From the NCBI RefSeq assembly GCF_032461945.1, contig NZ_JAWCUD010000010.1, positions 62,001 to 126,000 on the forward strand: a stretch of DNA of 64,000 nt. Reading direction: 5' to 3'. This document shows positions 41,901-49,931 of this stretch, in pieces. Source of the DNA: Paenibacillus_E violae (GTDB lineage: Bacteria; Bacillota; Bacilli; Paenibacillales; NBRC-103111). The notes under the pieces were generated by a model. The model was not told where the DNA came from, searched no databases, and was given only the letters and a program-made list of their open reading frames with translations. The stretch's first letter is position 1, and each line of letters begins with the position of its first letter. The translations under genes were made by a program, and so were the position numbers.

Positions 41901-42215
41901 AAGCGAATGGATCCGCAGAGCGGCGAGCTGGGTTCAGCCATCGCAGTGTCGAACGGACAAAGCGAACCCGTTACTTTCGTGGAAGGACTGAACCGATTCC
42001 AAGTCAAAGTAGTAAGCTCGGACGGTACAGCTTCGACCGAACATATCGTGTCCCTTTTTTATCAAAAAGGGGAGAAGCTTTGGGATATCACCAACGTTCT
42101 CGCCGTGACGCCATTGCGCTACGATATGGATGGCAATAGAACGTTCGATAAAGCGGACGTCATCGCGTTATTGAAGTTAATTGAGCCGGTTACCGCGGAA
42201 TCGCAGCGGCCATAA
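38973..42215 (+). CDS. Large secreted bacterial Ig-like repeat protein with EF-hand-like C-terminus
   Basis: 1080 residues from GTG 38973, 7 bases after GGAGG; the open frame back to 38844 contains a terminator. Signal peptide 1-31 (cleavage AYA-TT). About eight Ig-like repeats follow, each opening like STAYGNSVTLTATVA and closing like GTHSITANYGG, with a TGTVTFKDG core. The first repeat is interrupted (about 88-195) by an extra domain with CSDCPVIQWGGLNYWAYS and YAFDANNNLVKSWQL. The repeats end near residue 930; a less clear segment follows, and the end carries DMDGNRTFDKAD (about 1052-1063), a dockerin/EF-hand-like calcium loop. No sortase motif or SLH domain is present. It is probably a surface or biofilm scaffold (inference). 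Confidence 0.88.
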   Translation: MKRKNGNKLRWISAVLMVALLVNFYQPAAYATTTVEQMITGPSSSIYGESVQFTSVVADRAANGSTPTGNVTFYDGSTLIGGPLELVASEPEVVSRSAGLAPVQSGKKLTCSDCPVIQWGGLNYWAYSDTDNNFYVYLYAFDANNNLVKSWQLSGNRYVTGITVDKVAKTVTLVGQDNVLTTRTWGELENYNAYTAMSFSGLAVGAHTITANYSSGDGIHDSKTSTFVHTVAKIQTNTTLTSNAGFIYVGEPITFTATVANTGGNPVMPGGTVTFREGSNILGSMSVNGSGFASFTTSSLPVSGYSVTATYDGDGQHLGSTSSSLSQSVLGIPTVVAVSASPGSTAYGNSVTLTATVANGLASIFVPTGTVTFKDGSTVLGTGTLNSGTATWTASNLDVGTHSITANYGGSLTHTANSSSSTPVTINLIPTSSTLTVTGTTDATSTYGTPLTLTATVANTNGSSVMPGGTVTFKDGATTLGTATLNAGTADWTMPNLLSAGSHAFKAEYGGDANHAVSLATAVGHTVNKASTSTTLSSSGGISVGESTTLTAQVINTINPNIKPTGTVTFKNNGESLQVPVSLDSNGAAVLTTHDLPVGDLVITAEYSGDGNHVASVSQSITQPVTKAPVTVHLSVAPQTGESVYGHTVSITVQVVNAGSGASVPTGTVTLSGTGGFSNWPGAMTLTNGTAIWETDQLAVGTHTVVANYLGDHEHLDGVSTSSSLQIKPIPVAVMVTASVTEAVYYGSPITFTAHVTNTNGEPQIPGGHIVFSGGNLLGTPIELDSAGTATLTSAALLPGTYDIQAAYIPDLVHEERISAPITQIIKPNTQGTVLILNHPSGIFQLGEPIQFSASVGNLIGDLNQPGYISLRENGTERARVTTDVYGNAEISLTGVNSGTHRFTALYERSGITDGTESQAVTVVVQPALVQLSLTSDDYGKVLPTSTPWTSAVVHGASPAFVFHAASSEEGTSTSLKRMDPQSGELGSAIAVSNGQSEPVTFVEGLNRFQVKVVSSDGTASTEHIVSLFYQKGEKLWDITNVLAVTPLRYDMDGNRTFDKADVIALLKLIEPVTAESQRP

Positions 42216-42218
42216 CAG

Positions 42219-42264
42219 AAAAGGCATACCCTCAGTAGTAACTACTGGTGGGTATGCCTTTTGT
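42219..42264 (+). terminator. Rho-independent terminator
   Basis: AAAGGCATACCC and GGGTATGCCTTTT arms with an inner CAGTAGT/ACTACTG stem. It ends the Ig-repeat gene. Confidence 0.85.
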
Positions 42265-42326
42265 TGTTCTCTGATTGCCGGAGGGAACTGGAGTCCGCTA
42301 TTTGAGGGTCAGGTTTGTCCTACGAA

Positions 42327-43556
42327 CTACCCCGCCAGTTTTTGCCCGCTCGGATTTGCGTTCGCGCGCTTCTCTTTCCGCTCCAACCCATAGCTGACAA
42401 AGCCGATCAGCAGTCCCAGCACTGGCAGCAAAGCCCCAGCCCAAGGGAGATAGGTCAGCCCCATATGGGTGATGACCCACCCGCCGATAAAGGCGCCGCT
42501 GGCATTGCCGAGATTATTCGCCGAATGGTTCGAGGTGGAGGCGAGCATAGGCGCGTCCTTCGCCATCGTCATAATGCGCAGCTGCAACCCCGGCAGAATG
42601 CCGAACGCAGCCGCTCCCCAGACGAAAATGGTGATGACAGCAGCAGCGGGCAGATGAACCGTGATATTAAAAATAACAAGAATGAGGGCCAAAGCCGCGT
42701 AATTACCCAGTAATGCCGGCATGAGCTTCCAGTCGGCAAGCTTGCCGCCAATGATATTGCCGAAAGTAACGCCAAAGCCGAAAAGAACGAGAATCCATGC
42801 AACACGATGCTCCGAGAAGCCAGTCACTTGTTCCAGCAGCGGTGTAATATACGTGAAAACGGTGAACAAGCTCCCGCTGCCCAGCGCGCCCATGAGCAGC
42901 ATCAACAGCAGCTTGGGCTGCGTTAAAGCACGGAACTGCTGAAGAATACCCGCACTTTTCTCCTGCTGCACGCGCGGGATTAAGAACATAATGCCGATGA
43001 GCGAGACAATGCCCATCAGGACAATCGCACCGAACGAGGCGCGCCACCCGAGCTGCTGCCCGATGAAAGTGCCGAACGGGATGCCCATAATATTGGCGAT
43101 CGTAAGACCGGCCATCATAATCGAGATCGCCGCCGCCCGTCGATCCGGGCGAACCAGATGCACGGCGATAACGCCGCCTACGCCGAAGAACGTCCCGTGA
43201 GCTAGCGCTGTCACAATGCGAGCGCCCATCAGGATGGCGTAATTGGGCGCGATGACGCTGATGGCGTTGCCTAAGATGAACACACCCATTAACAGGCATA
43301 ACAGCAGCTTTTGCGGCAGTTTGTTCGTGAACAAAGCAAGAATCGGAGCACCGATCGCTACCCCCATGGCATAGCTTGTGATAAGCTGGCCGGCTTGTGA
43401 GATGGTAACATGCAAGTCTTCCGCAACATTGGGCAAAAGGCCCATAATTACAAACTCCGTCATGCCAATGGCAAAGGCGCCGGCGGTTAATGAAAGCAGG
43501 GAAATCGGGAACCGCCCTTTGGGGGCATCGCTTCCTTGTACGGCTTGATGACTCAT
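42327..43556 (-). CDS. MFS transporter, DHA1 family (AraJ/YdhP-like)
   Basis: 409 residues from ATG 43556; GGAGAGG lies 12 bases upstream (a TTG at 43568 abuts it and is less likely). Twelve membrane helices, opening FAIGMTEFVIMGLLPNVA, with the motif ARIVTALAHGTFFGVG typical of the arabinose-efflux-like DHA1 group. These pumps export sugars or drugs; the substrate is not readable. The region is G+C-rich compared with neighbours, and the gene is monocistronic. Confidence 0.92.
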   Translation of the reverse strand: MSHQAVQGSDAPKGRFPISLLSLTAGAFAIGMTEFVIMGLLPNVAEDLHVTISQAGQLITSYAMGVAIGAPILALFTNKLPQKLLLCLLMGVFILGNAISVIAPNYAILMGARIVTALAHGTFFGVGGVIAVHLVRPDRRAAAISIMMAGLTIANIMGIPFGTFIGQQLGWRASFGAIVLMGIVSLIGIMFLIPRVQQEKSAGILQQFRALTQPKLLLMLLMGALGSGSLFTVFTYITPLLEQVTGFSEHRVAWILVLFGFGVTFGNIIGGKLADWKLMPALLGNYAALALILVIFNITVHLPAAAVITIFVWGAAAFGILPGLQLRIMTMAKDAPMLASTSNHSANNLGNASGAFIGGWVITHMGLTYLPWAGALLPVLGLLIGFVSYGLERKEKRANANPSGQKLAG

Positions 43557-43793
43557 TTTTCTGTCCAACCTCTCCGGTAAATTCTAGTCTCAATATCTAT
43601 CTCTCTATCATGTTGCGCCATAGTGCCAAACTGGTCAAGATAATAGTCAAAAAAGTCAAAATAACAGGGTAACGATTGGCCTCTAATTCTTTATAATGAA
43701 AGATATCTAGCTTGTAATGGTAAGATCCAGGAAGTCTGCTCGGACGGAAGGCCAGCCGCCTTCACATGACATGGGAAAGTGGGTCGAATTACG

Positions 43794-45689
43794 ATGAGTG
43801 TATCTGTAGACAACTTGAACTTGGAAAATGTAAAAGCAGCCCTGCTAGCTGTGTCAAATACCCCTTCACAGCTGCTGTTTCAGGCGGAAACGCCCCTGCA
43901 AGTAAAGGCACGCTTGCTGCAAGGCAAGGAAAGCAAACAGCTTATCCAGGAGATTCGAGAAGAAGGGGACAAGCTTCTGCAGGAAACGATTCCGACGTTG
44001 ACGTATTCTTTGTTTCGTTTATTCTCCACAACAGGTTCTCGAAGGGAATATGAGCTTGTTTATTTCCGCCGTCGCAATCGATTGACGACATTTGGTTTAT
44101 TAGCATGGTTAGAAGGGGCGGACAGCCCATATCTGGATGCGCTTTCTGATACAATTGCTACTATTTTGGATGAGTATACATGGTGTTTGCCTGCGCATAT
44201 TTTGCATGGGCCGGAAATGAGGTCCGCCGAAGAGGCGCAATATGCGGCGGAGGGGCTTGTGAACCACTCCACGGAGTCGTTCACAATTGATCTCTTCGCG
44301 GCGGAGACAGCCTTCGCGCTCAGCGAAATCAGCGCGCTGCTCGGCGACGCGCTGCCGCAACTTCTCCGCGTACGTATCCGCGAAGAAGTGCTGCGCCGCA
44401 TTCTGCGGCCCTTTGTGACGCAGGCTCCCAGCCACTGGGAGACCGCGACTCACAACTGGGCCTCTGTCTGCGGAGGCTCCATTGCCGCAGCAGCGATTTA
44501 CACGCTGCAAGACGAGGACGAGCTCGCAGCGGTGCTGGAGCGAGCTTTTCCCGCGCTCGCTTCGTACCTTAGCGGCTTCGAAGAAGACGGAGCATGTACC
44601 GAAGGGTACATGTATTGGCAGTACGGCTTCGGCTATTTCACCTATGCCGCTAATTTGATCCTGCGGCGTACCGGTGGCGCCGTCAATTGGTTCCAGACGG
44701 ACAAGGTGCGGCAGGTGGCCTTGTTCCAGCAAAAAAGCTTCCTCCACGGGAGGAAGGTTGTGAATTTCTCCGACTCGCAAGGGGAGGCGGGGATCTTTAT
44801 GGGATTAAGCGGCTATCTGAAGCAGCTTTATCCGGAGATTGAGCATCCCGAGCTGTCGCTGCGCGCAGGTTTCCGGGATGATCACTGCAGCAGATGGGCG
44901 CCTGCGTTAAGGAATTTGCTCTGGTCTTTAGAGGACATCGAGGAAAGCGCTTGGCAAACGGCGGCTTACTATTTGCCGGATGCCCAGTGGCTGGTGTCCA
45001 GACAGCTTCAAGAGCAGGGCGCTTATGTTTTCGCGGCCAAAGGCGGGCATAATAATGAACCGCATAATCATAATGACATCGGACATTTCATCCTGTATGC
45101 GCAAGGCGAAACGCTGCTTCCCGATCTGGGGAGCGGGCAATATTCGCGGAAATATTTTGGACCGGAGCGCTATGAAATTTTGTGCAACGGCTCGCAAAGC
45201 CACTCTGTACCGATCATTGACGGCTTGTATCAACAAGCTGGAGCGGAGCATCGGGCAGAGGTGCTGAAATATAGCAGCAATGAGGAGCAGGATGATTTCG
45301 CATTAGAAATATCCAGCGCCTATGACACAGAGAAGCTTAATGAACTTGTACGTCGATTCACTTGGCACAAAACAGAGCCGCCAACTCTAGAGGTAACCGA
45401 CATCTACGAATTCGCACAAGCCCCAACAGCAGTGGTGGAGCGGTTCATGGCATGGCACCTTCCGCAGCAAGCGGAGGATGGGCGAATTGTCATAGCGGCA
45501 TCGGCAGAAGCGCGGGTTCTCGTTTCTTATGACATGGATCTGTTTGATTGGGAGGTCGAGACTCTCCATCACGTGAATCATTTTGATCAGCCGGAGACAT
45601 GTTATGCGCTTGATTTTAAGTTGAAGCCGGGTGTGTTGTCCGATTCAAACCTGAACATTCATGCTGCGTTTAGATTTGACTTTCAATAA
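43794..45689 (+). CDS. Heparinase II/III family polysaccharide lyase-like protein
   Basis: 631 residues from ATG 43794 (GTG 43779 is possible; neither has a strong ribosome binding site). N-terminal helical toroid (about 60-330), with NWASVCGGSIAAAAIYTL and GFGYFTYAANLILRRTGG, then a beta-sandwich domain with GGHNNEPHNHNDIGHFILYA holding the His residues expected at the metal or active site, followed by LLPDLGSGQYS. No signal peptide is visible, so it may act on imported oligosaccharides. The GH88 gene 23 bases downstream supplies the next step, removal of the unsaturated uronic acid made by lyases. Confidence 0.88.
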   Translation: MSVSVDNLNLENVKAALLAVSNTPSQLLFQAETPLQVKARLLQGKESKQLIQEIREEGDKLLQETIPTLTYSLFRLFSTTGSRREYELVYFRRRNRLTTFGLLAWLEGADSPYLDALSDTIATILDEYTWCLPAHILHGPEMRSAEEAQYAAEGLVNHSTESFTIDLFAAETAFALSEISALLGDALPQLLRVRIREEVLRRILRPFVTQAPSHWETATHNWASVCGGSIAAAAIYTLQDEDELAAVLERAFPALASYLSGFEEDGACTEGYMYWQYGFGYFTYAANLILRRTGGAVNWFQTDKVRQVALFQQKSFLHGRKVVNFSDSQGEAGIFMGLSGYLKQLYPEIEHPELSLRAGFRDDHCSRWAPALRNLLWSLEDIEESAWQTAAYYLPDAQWLVSRQLQEQGAYVFAAKGGHNNEPHNHNDIGHFILYAQGETLLPDLGSGQYSRKYFGPERYEILCNGSQSHSVPIIDGLYQQAGAEHRAEVLKYSSNEEQDDFALEISSAYDTEKLNELVRRFTWHKTEPPTLEVTDIYEFAQAPTAVVERFMAWHLPQQAEDGRIVIAASAEARVLVSYDMDLFDWEVETLHHVNHFDQPETCYALDFKLKPGVLSDSNLNIHAAFRFDFQ

Positions 45690-45712
45690 AATTAACTTAG
45701 GATGTGACCAAC

Positions 45713-46849
45713 ATGAGTACTTCGAATACTTCACTAGATTGGGTTCAGGAAGCTTGGGACAAGACAGTTCATAAAGTAGCAAAGACAAGCCAAAGAATCG
45801 GAGACCGCTTCCCTCATGCCAGCGTGAAGGGCGAATACCAACTGGAGCCTGCGTCTTGGTGGACAGCCGGCTTCTGGACGGGACTGCTGTGGCTGTTGTA
45901 CCGCGACACGCAAGACGAGCAGCTGAAGCTGCTGGCTGAGTCCTGTGAGGGGCAGCTCGATCAAGTCATCGCAGATTATTACCGCTTAGATCATGATATC
46001 GGCTTCATGTGGACGCTGACGAGCGTTGCGCGCTACAAGCTGCTAGGCGCGGAGGACTCCAAACGCCGCGGCTTGCTAGCGGCGAATTTGCTCGCTGCAC
46101 GCTTCAACGTGCAGGGCAACTACATCCGCGCCTGGAACCCGTGGCGCGAAGGCGAGGACAATGCCGGCTGGGCCATCATCGATTGCATGATGAACCTGCC
46201 GCTGCTGCACTGGGCCTCCCGGACAACCGGAGACCCGCGGTACTCGCATATCGCCGTGCGGCATGCCGACATGGCGTTAGAGCACTTCATTCGCCCGGAT
46301 GGTTCTGTGAACCATATCGTGATCTTCGATCCGCACACGGGCGAGAAGCTCGAAGTGAAAGGCGGACAGGGCTTCGCCCCTGATTCCGGCTGGTCGCGCG
46401 GCACGGCGTGGGCGATTTACGGCATGGCGCTTAGTCATCTCCATACGGGAGATGCGAGGTATCTGGATGCCGCCAAGCGCGCAGCGCATTTTTTCATAGC
46501 CAACTTGCCGGAGGATCATGTGCCGCATTGGGATTTCCGTTTACCGGAGGGAATCACGGCTTATCGCGATACGTCGGCAGGCGCTTGTGCGGCCTGCGGT
46601 TTGCTTTTGATCGCAGAGCAGGTTAGCGGCCAAGAGAGCAGCCTGTACCGTCAAACGGGTGAGCGCATCCTGCACTCGCTTTACACGAACTACGGCGCGT
46701 GGGACTCGGAGGTGGAGGAAGGACTGATCCTTCACGGTACCAGCCATTACCCGGAAGGCAAGAATGTGGATGTGCCGCTAATTTACGGCGATTATTACTT
46801 TGTGGAAGGCTTATCCCGGCTATTAGGGCACGGGGAGTTGTTCTGGTAG
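45713..46849 (+). CDS. Glycoside hydrolase family 88, unsaturated glucuronyl hydrolase
   Basis: 378 residues from ATG 45713, with TAGGA 10 bases upstream (GTG 45704 is possible). An (alpha/alpha)6-barrel protein with GH88 signatures: PASWWTAGFWTGLLW, NAGWAIIDCMMNLPLLHWAS (the Asp is the expected catalytic residue), DSGWSRGTAWAIYG and the end GDYYFVEGLSRL. GH88 enzymes hydrate the double bond of unsaturated uronic acids at the end of lyase products of glycosaminoglycans or related polysaccharides. It forms a two-gene operon with the lyase and ends at a terminator (46860). Confidence 0.93.
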   Translation: MSTSNTSLDWVQEAWDKTVHKVAKTSQRIGDRFPHASVKGEYQLEPASWWTAGFWTGLLWLLYRDTQDEQLKLLAESCEGQLDQVIADYYRLDHDIGFMWTLTSVARYKLLGAEDSKRRGLLAANLLAARFNVQGNYIRAWNPWREGEDNAGWAIIDCMMNLPLLHWASRTTGDPRYSHIAVRHADMALEHFIRPDGSVNHIVIFDPHTGEKLEVKGGQGFAPDSGWSRGTAWAIYGMALSHLHTGDARYLDAAKRAAHFFIANLPEDHVPHWDFRLPEGITAYRDTSAGACAACGLLLIAEQVSGQESSLYRQTGERILHSLYTNYGAWDSEVEEGLILHGTSHYPEGKNVDVPLIYGDYYFVEGLSRLLGHGELFW

Positions 46850-46859
46850 GCATTCGAAT

Positions 46860-46901
46860 AAGCTGTCTGAGGTCAGAAATGACTTTGGGCAGCTTTTTTA
46901 T
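46860..46901 (+). terminator. Rho-independent terminator
   Basis: AAGCTGTC and GGGCAGCTT arms with an inner GTCA/TGAC stem and GAAA-type loop, then TTTTTT. Confidence 0.85.
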
Positions 46902-46927
46902 TTGCAGTTTTCATATATAGACACAAC

Positions 46928-46946
46928 ATATATCAATATGATATAT
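46928..46946. promoter_or_regulatory. Candidate PadR operator
   Basis: ATATATCA and TGATATAT arms around ATA form a perfect 19-bp dyad, 48 bases before the PadR gene start. PadR-family genes are commonly self-repressed through AT-rich dyads in this position. Confidence 0.5.
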
Positions 46947-46993
46947 TAACAATCGAAATATAAAATATAAGCATTTGTGGAGGAGATCTCATC

Positions 46994-47530
46994 TTGAACA
47001 GTCAGGACGTCATTTTAGGAACATTAATGGATCGTTCGTTAACTGGTTATGAAATTAAACAATTATTCGAAACTTTATATTCCTATTTCTATAGCTCTAG
47101 TTACGGAACGATCTATCCCATGCTTCACCGAATGGAGAAGGATGAGCTGCTGACGAAGGAAAGCATTTTGCAGGATGGGAAGCCGAACAAGAATGTTTAC
47201 ACCATCACAGAGAAAGGAAAAAAACAGTTTAACGAATACTTGCAAAGCCCGATTGAAGCGGAGAATGTGAAATCAGATTTCCTGATGAGACTGTTTTTTG
47301 GCGAATATGTGGGGAATAGCAAGGTCATCGAGTGGCTGGAGAAAGCACAGATCCAAATCATGGAACAGCTAGATCAGCTGAAAGACTTGCGCGCGTTGTA
47401 CAAGGATAAGATGCATCCTTCGCAAGTCATCTGTATTCAAATTGGTATGAAGAATTATGAAGCTAAGCTCGAGATGATTACGGAAGGTCTGATTCGGCTT
47501 AGAAATGTAGAGCATGAGGAGAGGGATTAA
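46994..47530 (+). CDS. PadR family transcriptional regulator
   Basis: A 178-residue protein; TTG 46994 behind GGAGGAG. The N-terminal winged helix shows ILGTLMDRSLTGYEIKQLFE, SYGTIYPMLHRMEKDELL and VYTITEKGKKQFNEYL. The C-terminal half is the helical dimerisation arm of subfamily 1 PadR proteins. It stands one base before a drug-efflux-type MFS gene; the usual arrangement is a PadR repressor released by the pump's substrate. Confidence 0.92.
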   Translation: MNSQDVILGTLMDRSLTGYEIKQLFETLYSYFYSSSYGTIYPMLHRMEKDELLTKESILQDGKPNKNVYTITEKGKKQFNEYLQSPIEAENVKSDFLMRLFFGEYVGNSKVIEWLEKAQIQIMEQLDQLKDLRALYKDKMHPSQVICIQIGMKNYEAKLEMITEGLIRLRNVEHEERD

Positions 47531-47531
47531 C

Positions 47532-49055
47532 ATGAATGGTTCAGGTTCAAATAAGAAACTGATTATTTTAGCCATGGCGTTAGGTTTATTGATGTCATCA
47601 TTGGATAATACAATCGTCGCTTCCTGCATTAGCAAGCTAAGTGAGGATTTCAACGTATTTGATAAAATCAGCTGGGTATTTACCGCGTATATGCTGGCGG
47701 CGACGAGTACCATGCTAGTGTTTGGAAAAATGTCGGATTTATTCGGCAGAAAAATGTTTTACCTGATCGGGATCGGCCTGTTTCTGATTGGTTCGGCCTT
47801 ATGCGGGATGGCGCAAAGCGTGGATCAGCTCATTTTGTTCAGAGTCATTCAGGGAATCGGTTCTGGCGCGTTATTGCCCATTAGTTTCACGATTATCTAT
47901 ACAATCTTTAACGATCCGAAGGATGCTGCCAAAATGTCAGGGGTTTTCGGGGCGATTTTCGGCCTTTCTTCCGTAGCGGGTCCACAGCTGGGTAGTTTTA
48001 TTGCCGAACATCTAGGTTGGAGATGGAATTTTTATATCAACGTCCCGATCGGATTGGCTTCTATGCTCGTTCTGATCATTGCTTTGAAAGAGACGCGTTC
48101 GGAACGCAAACCGAAAATTGATTATCTTGGCACCTTATTTCTCATTATCACAACCGTTTCACTCATGCTGGCGCTGGAATGGGGCGGGAAAGATTACGCT
48201 TGGAACTCGTGGCAGGAAATTGGCTTGTTTGCTGTGTCGGTGGTTTTTGCCGTTTTCTTTATTCTAGTTGAAAAGCGGGCTGCCGAGCCGGTCCTTCCAC
48301 TCAACATTTTCAAGAACAAAATGGTGCTAGGAACCAGCATCATCGTCTTCTGCCAAGGAGTCCTGATGTTCTCTGCCATCACCTATCTGCCTATTTTCTC
48401 CGTCGCTGTCCTAGGTCAAACCAACTCTAATGGCGTGCTGACGCCGATGATGGCCTCCCTTATTTGCGGAGCTGTTCTTTTCGGTTTCTTGCAGTCCAAA
48501 TTTGCCTTCCGCCCGCTGCTGCTCGTTAGTATGACGATGACGATTGTTGTTGCGTTGCTGCTGACCAAAGTTGGCCCGACTGCCTCTAGCGGGTATATGA
48601 TCGCTCTTATGATTCTGCTTGGATTTGGTGCAGTAGGTCCATTAATGAGCGTTGCACAGAGTGCCATAGCCGCTAATGTTGACCCTAAATACATGGGAGT
48701 CAGCTCCTCCATCGTTGGCTTCTGGCGCAGCATTGGCGGAATCATGGGTGCGTCGATTATGTCCACCATTGTCAATAATAACTTGAGTCACCTGATAGCA
48801 GATGGTGCGGCCAAAGCTGGCATTCCCGCTGACAAAATCAACACCCTGGCGAATCCAGAGCTGCTGATGCACGCAGGCGGAACGATTCCGCCGGAAATCC
48901 GTCAGTTCCTGCAAGGTGCGTTGGCAACCGCGATTAATCACGGTTTTATCCTCAGCATTTGCGTAGGTATTATCGGCTTCATTACCGCAATGTTCGTGGG
49001 TTCAAGCAGACTTGAAGCTGCGAAGAGGCAGGAAGGCACCCCTGTTCATGTGTAA
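47532..49055 (+). CDS. MFS drug efflux transporter, DHA2 (14-helix, EmrB/QacA) family
   Basis: 507 residues from ATG 47532, with GAGAGGG overlapping the PadR stop. It has the DHA2 pattern: LLMSSLDNTIVASCISKL (motif D1), GKMSDLFGRKMFYLIG (motif A) and GSALCGMAQSVDQLILFRVIQGIGSG (motif B), with about 14 membrane helices. It should export toxic organic compounds by proton antiport. It is co-transcribed with the PadR gene and ends at the terminator at 49087. Confidence 0.94.
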   Translation: MNGSGSNKKLIILAMALGLLMSSLDNTIVASCISKLSEDFNVFDKISWVFTAYMLAATSTMLVFGKMSDLFGRKMFYLIGIGLFLIGSALCGMAQSVDQLILFRVIQGIGSGALLPISFTIIYTIFNDPKDAAKMSGVFGAIFGLSSVAGPQLGSFIAEHLGWRWNFYINVPIGLASMLVLIIALKETRSERKPKIDYLGTLFLIITTVSLMLALEWGGKDYAWNSWQEIGLFAVSVVFAVFFILVEKRAAEPVLPLNIFKNKMVLGTSIIVFCQGVLMFSAITYLPIFSVAVLGQTNSNGVLTPMMASLICGAVLFGFLQSKFAFRPLLLVSMTMTIVVALLLTKVGPTASSGYMIALMILLGFGAVGPLMSVAQSAIAANVDPKYMGVSSSIVGFWRSIGGIMGASIMSTIVNNNLSHLIADGAAKAGIPADKINTLANPELLMHAGGTIPPEIRQFLQGALATAINHGFILSICVGIIGFITAMFVGSSRLEAAKRQEGTPVHV

Positions 49056-49086
49056 AAGTACTCCCTCACGGTGAGGATAAGTTATG

Positions 49087-49135
49087 AAGCTGTCAGCTTG
49101 AAGCAGGAAATCTGCTTGGGCTGGCGGCTTTTTTT
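49087..49135 (+). terminator. Rho-independent terminator
   Basis: AAGCTGTCAGCTTGAAGCAG pairs through a GAAA loop with a complementary arm ending GGCTT, followed by seven T. The long stem contains G-U pairs and a few mismatches. Confidence 0.75.
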
Positions 49136-49159
49136 GGATCGGTTATGATTTGTCGTGAG

Positions 49160-49400
49160 GTGAGGAGGAGTCGTGGATTTGTAAGTAGCGTGGTAATGCG
49201 GCTGAGTGGTGAGTAGAGAGTAATAATATAAGGGGTAAGCAGCACGTGTTAAGGAGCAAATGATAAGTAGTATCTAGTGAGTAGTGAATAGTAAGGAGTG
49301 GCGAATGAGCATTAAGTAGTAAATGTAAAGGAGAAAGGAGCAAGTAGTAAGTTGTAAATAGTGGGAATTGAGTAAAGTGTGGTGAATGGTGAGTGGGAGG
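49160..49400. repeat. Degenerate purine-rich low-complexity tract
   Basis: About 240 bases dominated by short direct variants of GTAGTAAG, GTGAGTAG and AAGGAGAAAGG, with very few C residues on the plus strand. No gene is supported on either strand. It looks like slippage-derived or decayed repeat sequence between a terminator and the hairpin cluster. Confidence 0.55.
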
Positions 49401-49426
49401 CAGATTGGGAAGTTTCGGCGTTTTGC

Positions 49427-49862
49427 TTCGTTGGATAGAATCCAACGAAAGGGCGATTTAGCTAGTCAAAAAGCACCTTTCATTGGATGAAATCCAACCC
49501 AGTGTTCGATTTTGAGCTAATTTAGTAGGGTTTGAAGGCGCCTCATTGGAATTCATCCAATGAAAAGTGGGATTTGCACCTGTAGATGATGGTTTCATTG
49601 GAAATCGTCCAATGAAACGGAGAAGGGGCTCTCGAAATCGAGAGCGGCACCCTCAATTGAGCCAGCGTTATGATCTCGTTGCACTTTCTGCAACATAAAT
49701 GAGGTCTGCACCGTGTAAACCCGCTTTTCATTGTATAAAATACAATGATCTAACCCAAAAGCCCCCTAAACAGCCTGTTTTAGCCGAAATTGTTGTACTT
49801 AGTACAACATAGAGATGAGCAGAGGCCAAATGGGGCTCATTATGTTGCACAAAGTACAACAT
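49427..49862. repeat. Composite hairpin element, copy 1
   Basis: A series of inverted repeats. Class A (TTGGA/TCCAA cores): 49427-49449 (10-bp arms), 49483-49497, 49543-49563 and 49593-49617 (10-bp arms). A GCTCTCG/CGAGAGC hairpin follows at 49628-49645. Class B (TTGNAC/GTNCAA-like cores): 49678-49694, 49728-49748, 49791-49809 and 49842-49862. GTGTTCGATTT and GGCGATTT between class A hairpins recur in copy 2. A direct repeat with core AGGCCAAATGGGGCTCAT is at about 49822 and 49875. There are no coding features. Confidence 0.7.
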
Positions 49863-49931
49863 AGGGAAGAGCTAAGGCCAAATGGGGCTCATCATGTTGG
49901 AGCTCAGGGGGCTGCCAGCGCTCATCCCCCG

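Noticed and set aside
42703..43593. 296-residue minus-strand open frame
   Set aside because: It overlaps the MFS transporter gene in another frame and encodes Arg/His/Cys-rich sequence without membrane helices; a shadow of G+C-rich codon use.
49143..49445. 100-residue minus-strand open frame in the purine-rich tract
   Set aside because: It results from the compositional bias; the predicted product is a Leu/Thr/His/Ser-rich low-complexity sequence with no start signal.
49427..49862. CRISPR-like array
   Set aside because: The repeats are inverted hairpins of variable sequence with uneven spacing and no constant direct repeat or unique spacers; no cas genes are present.
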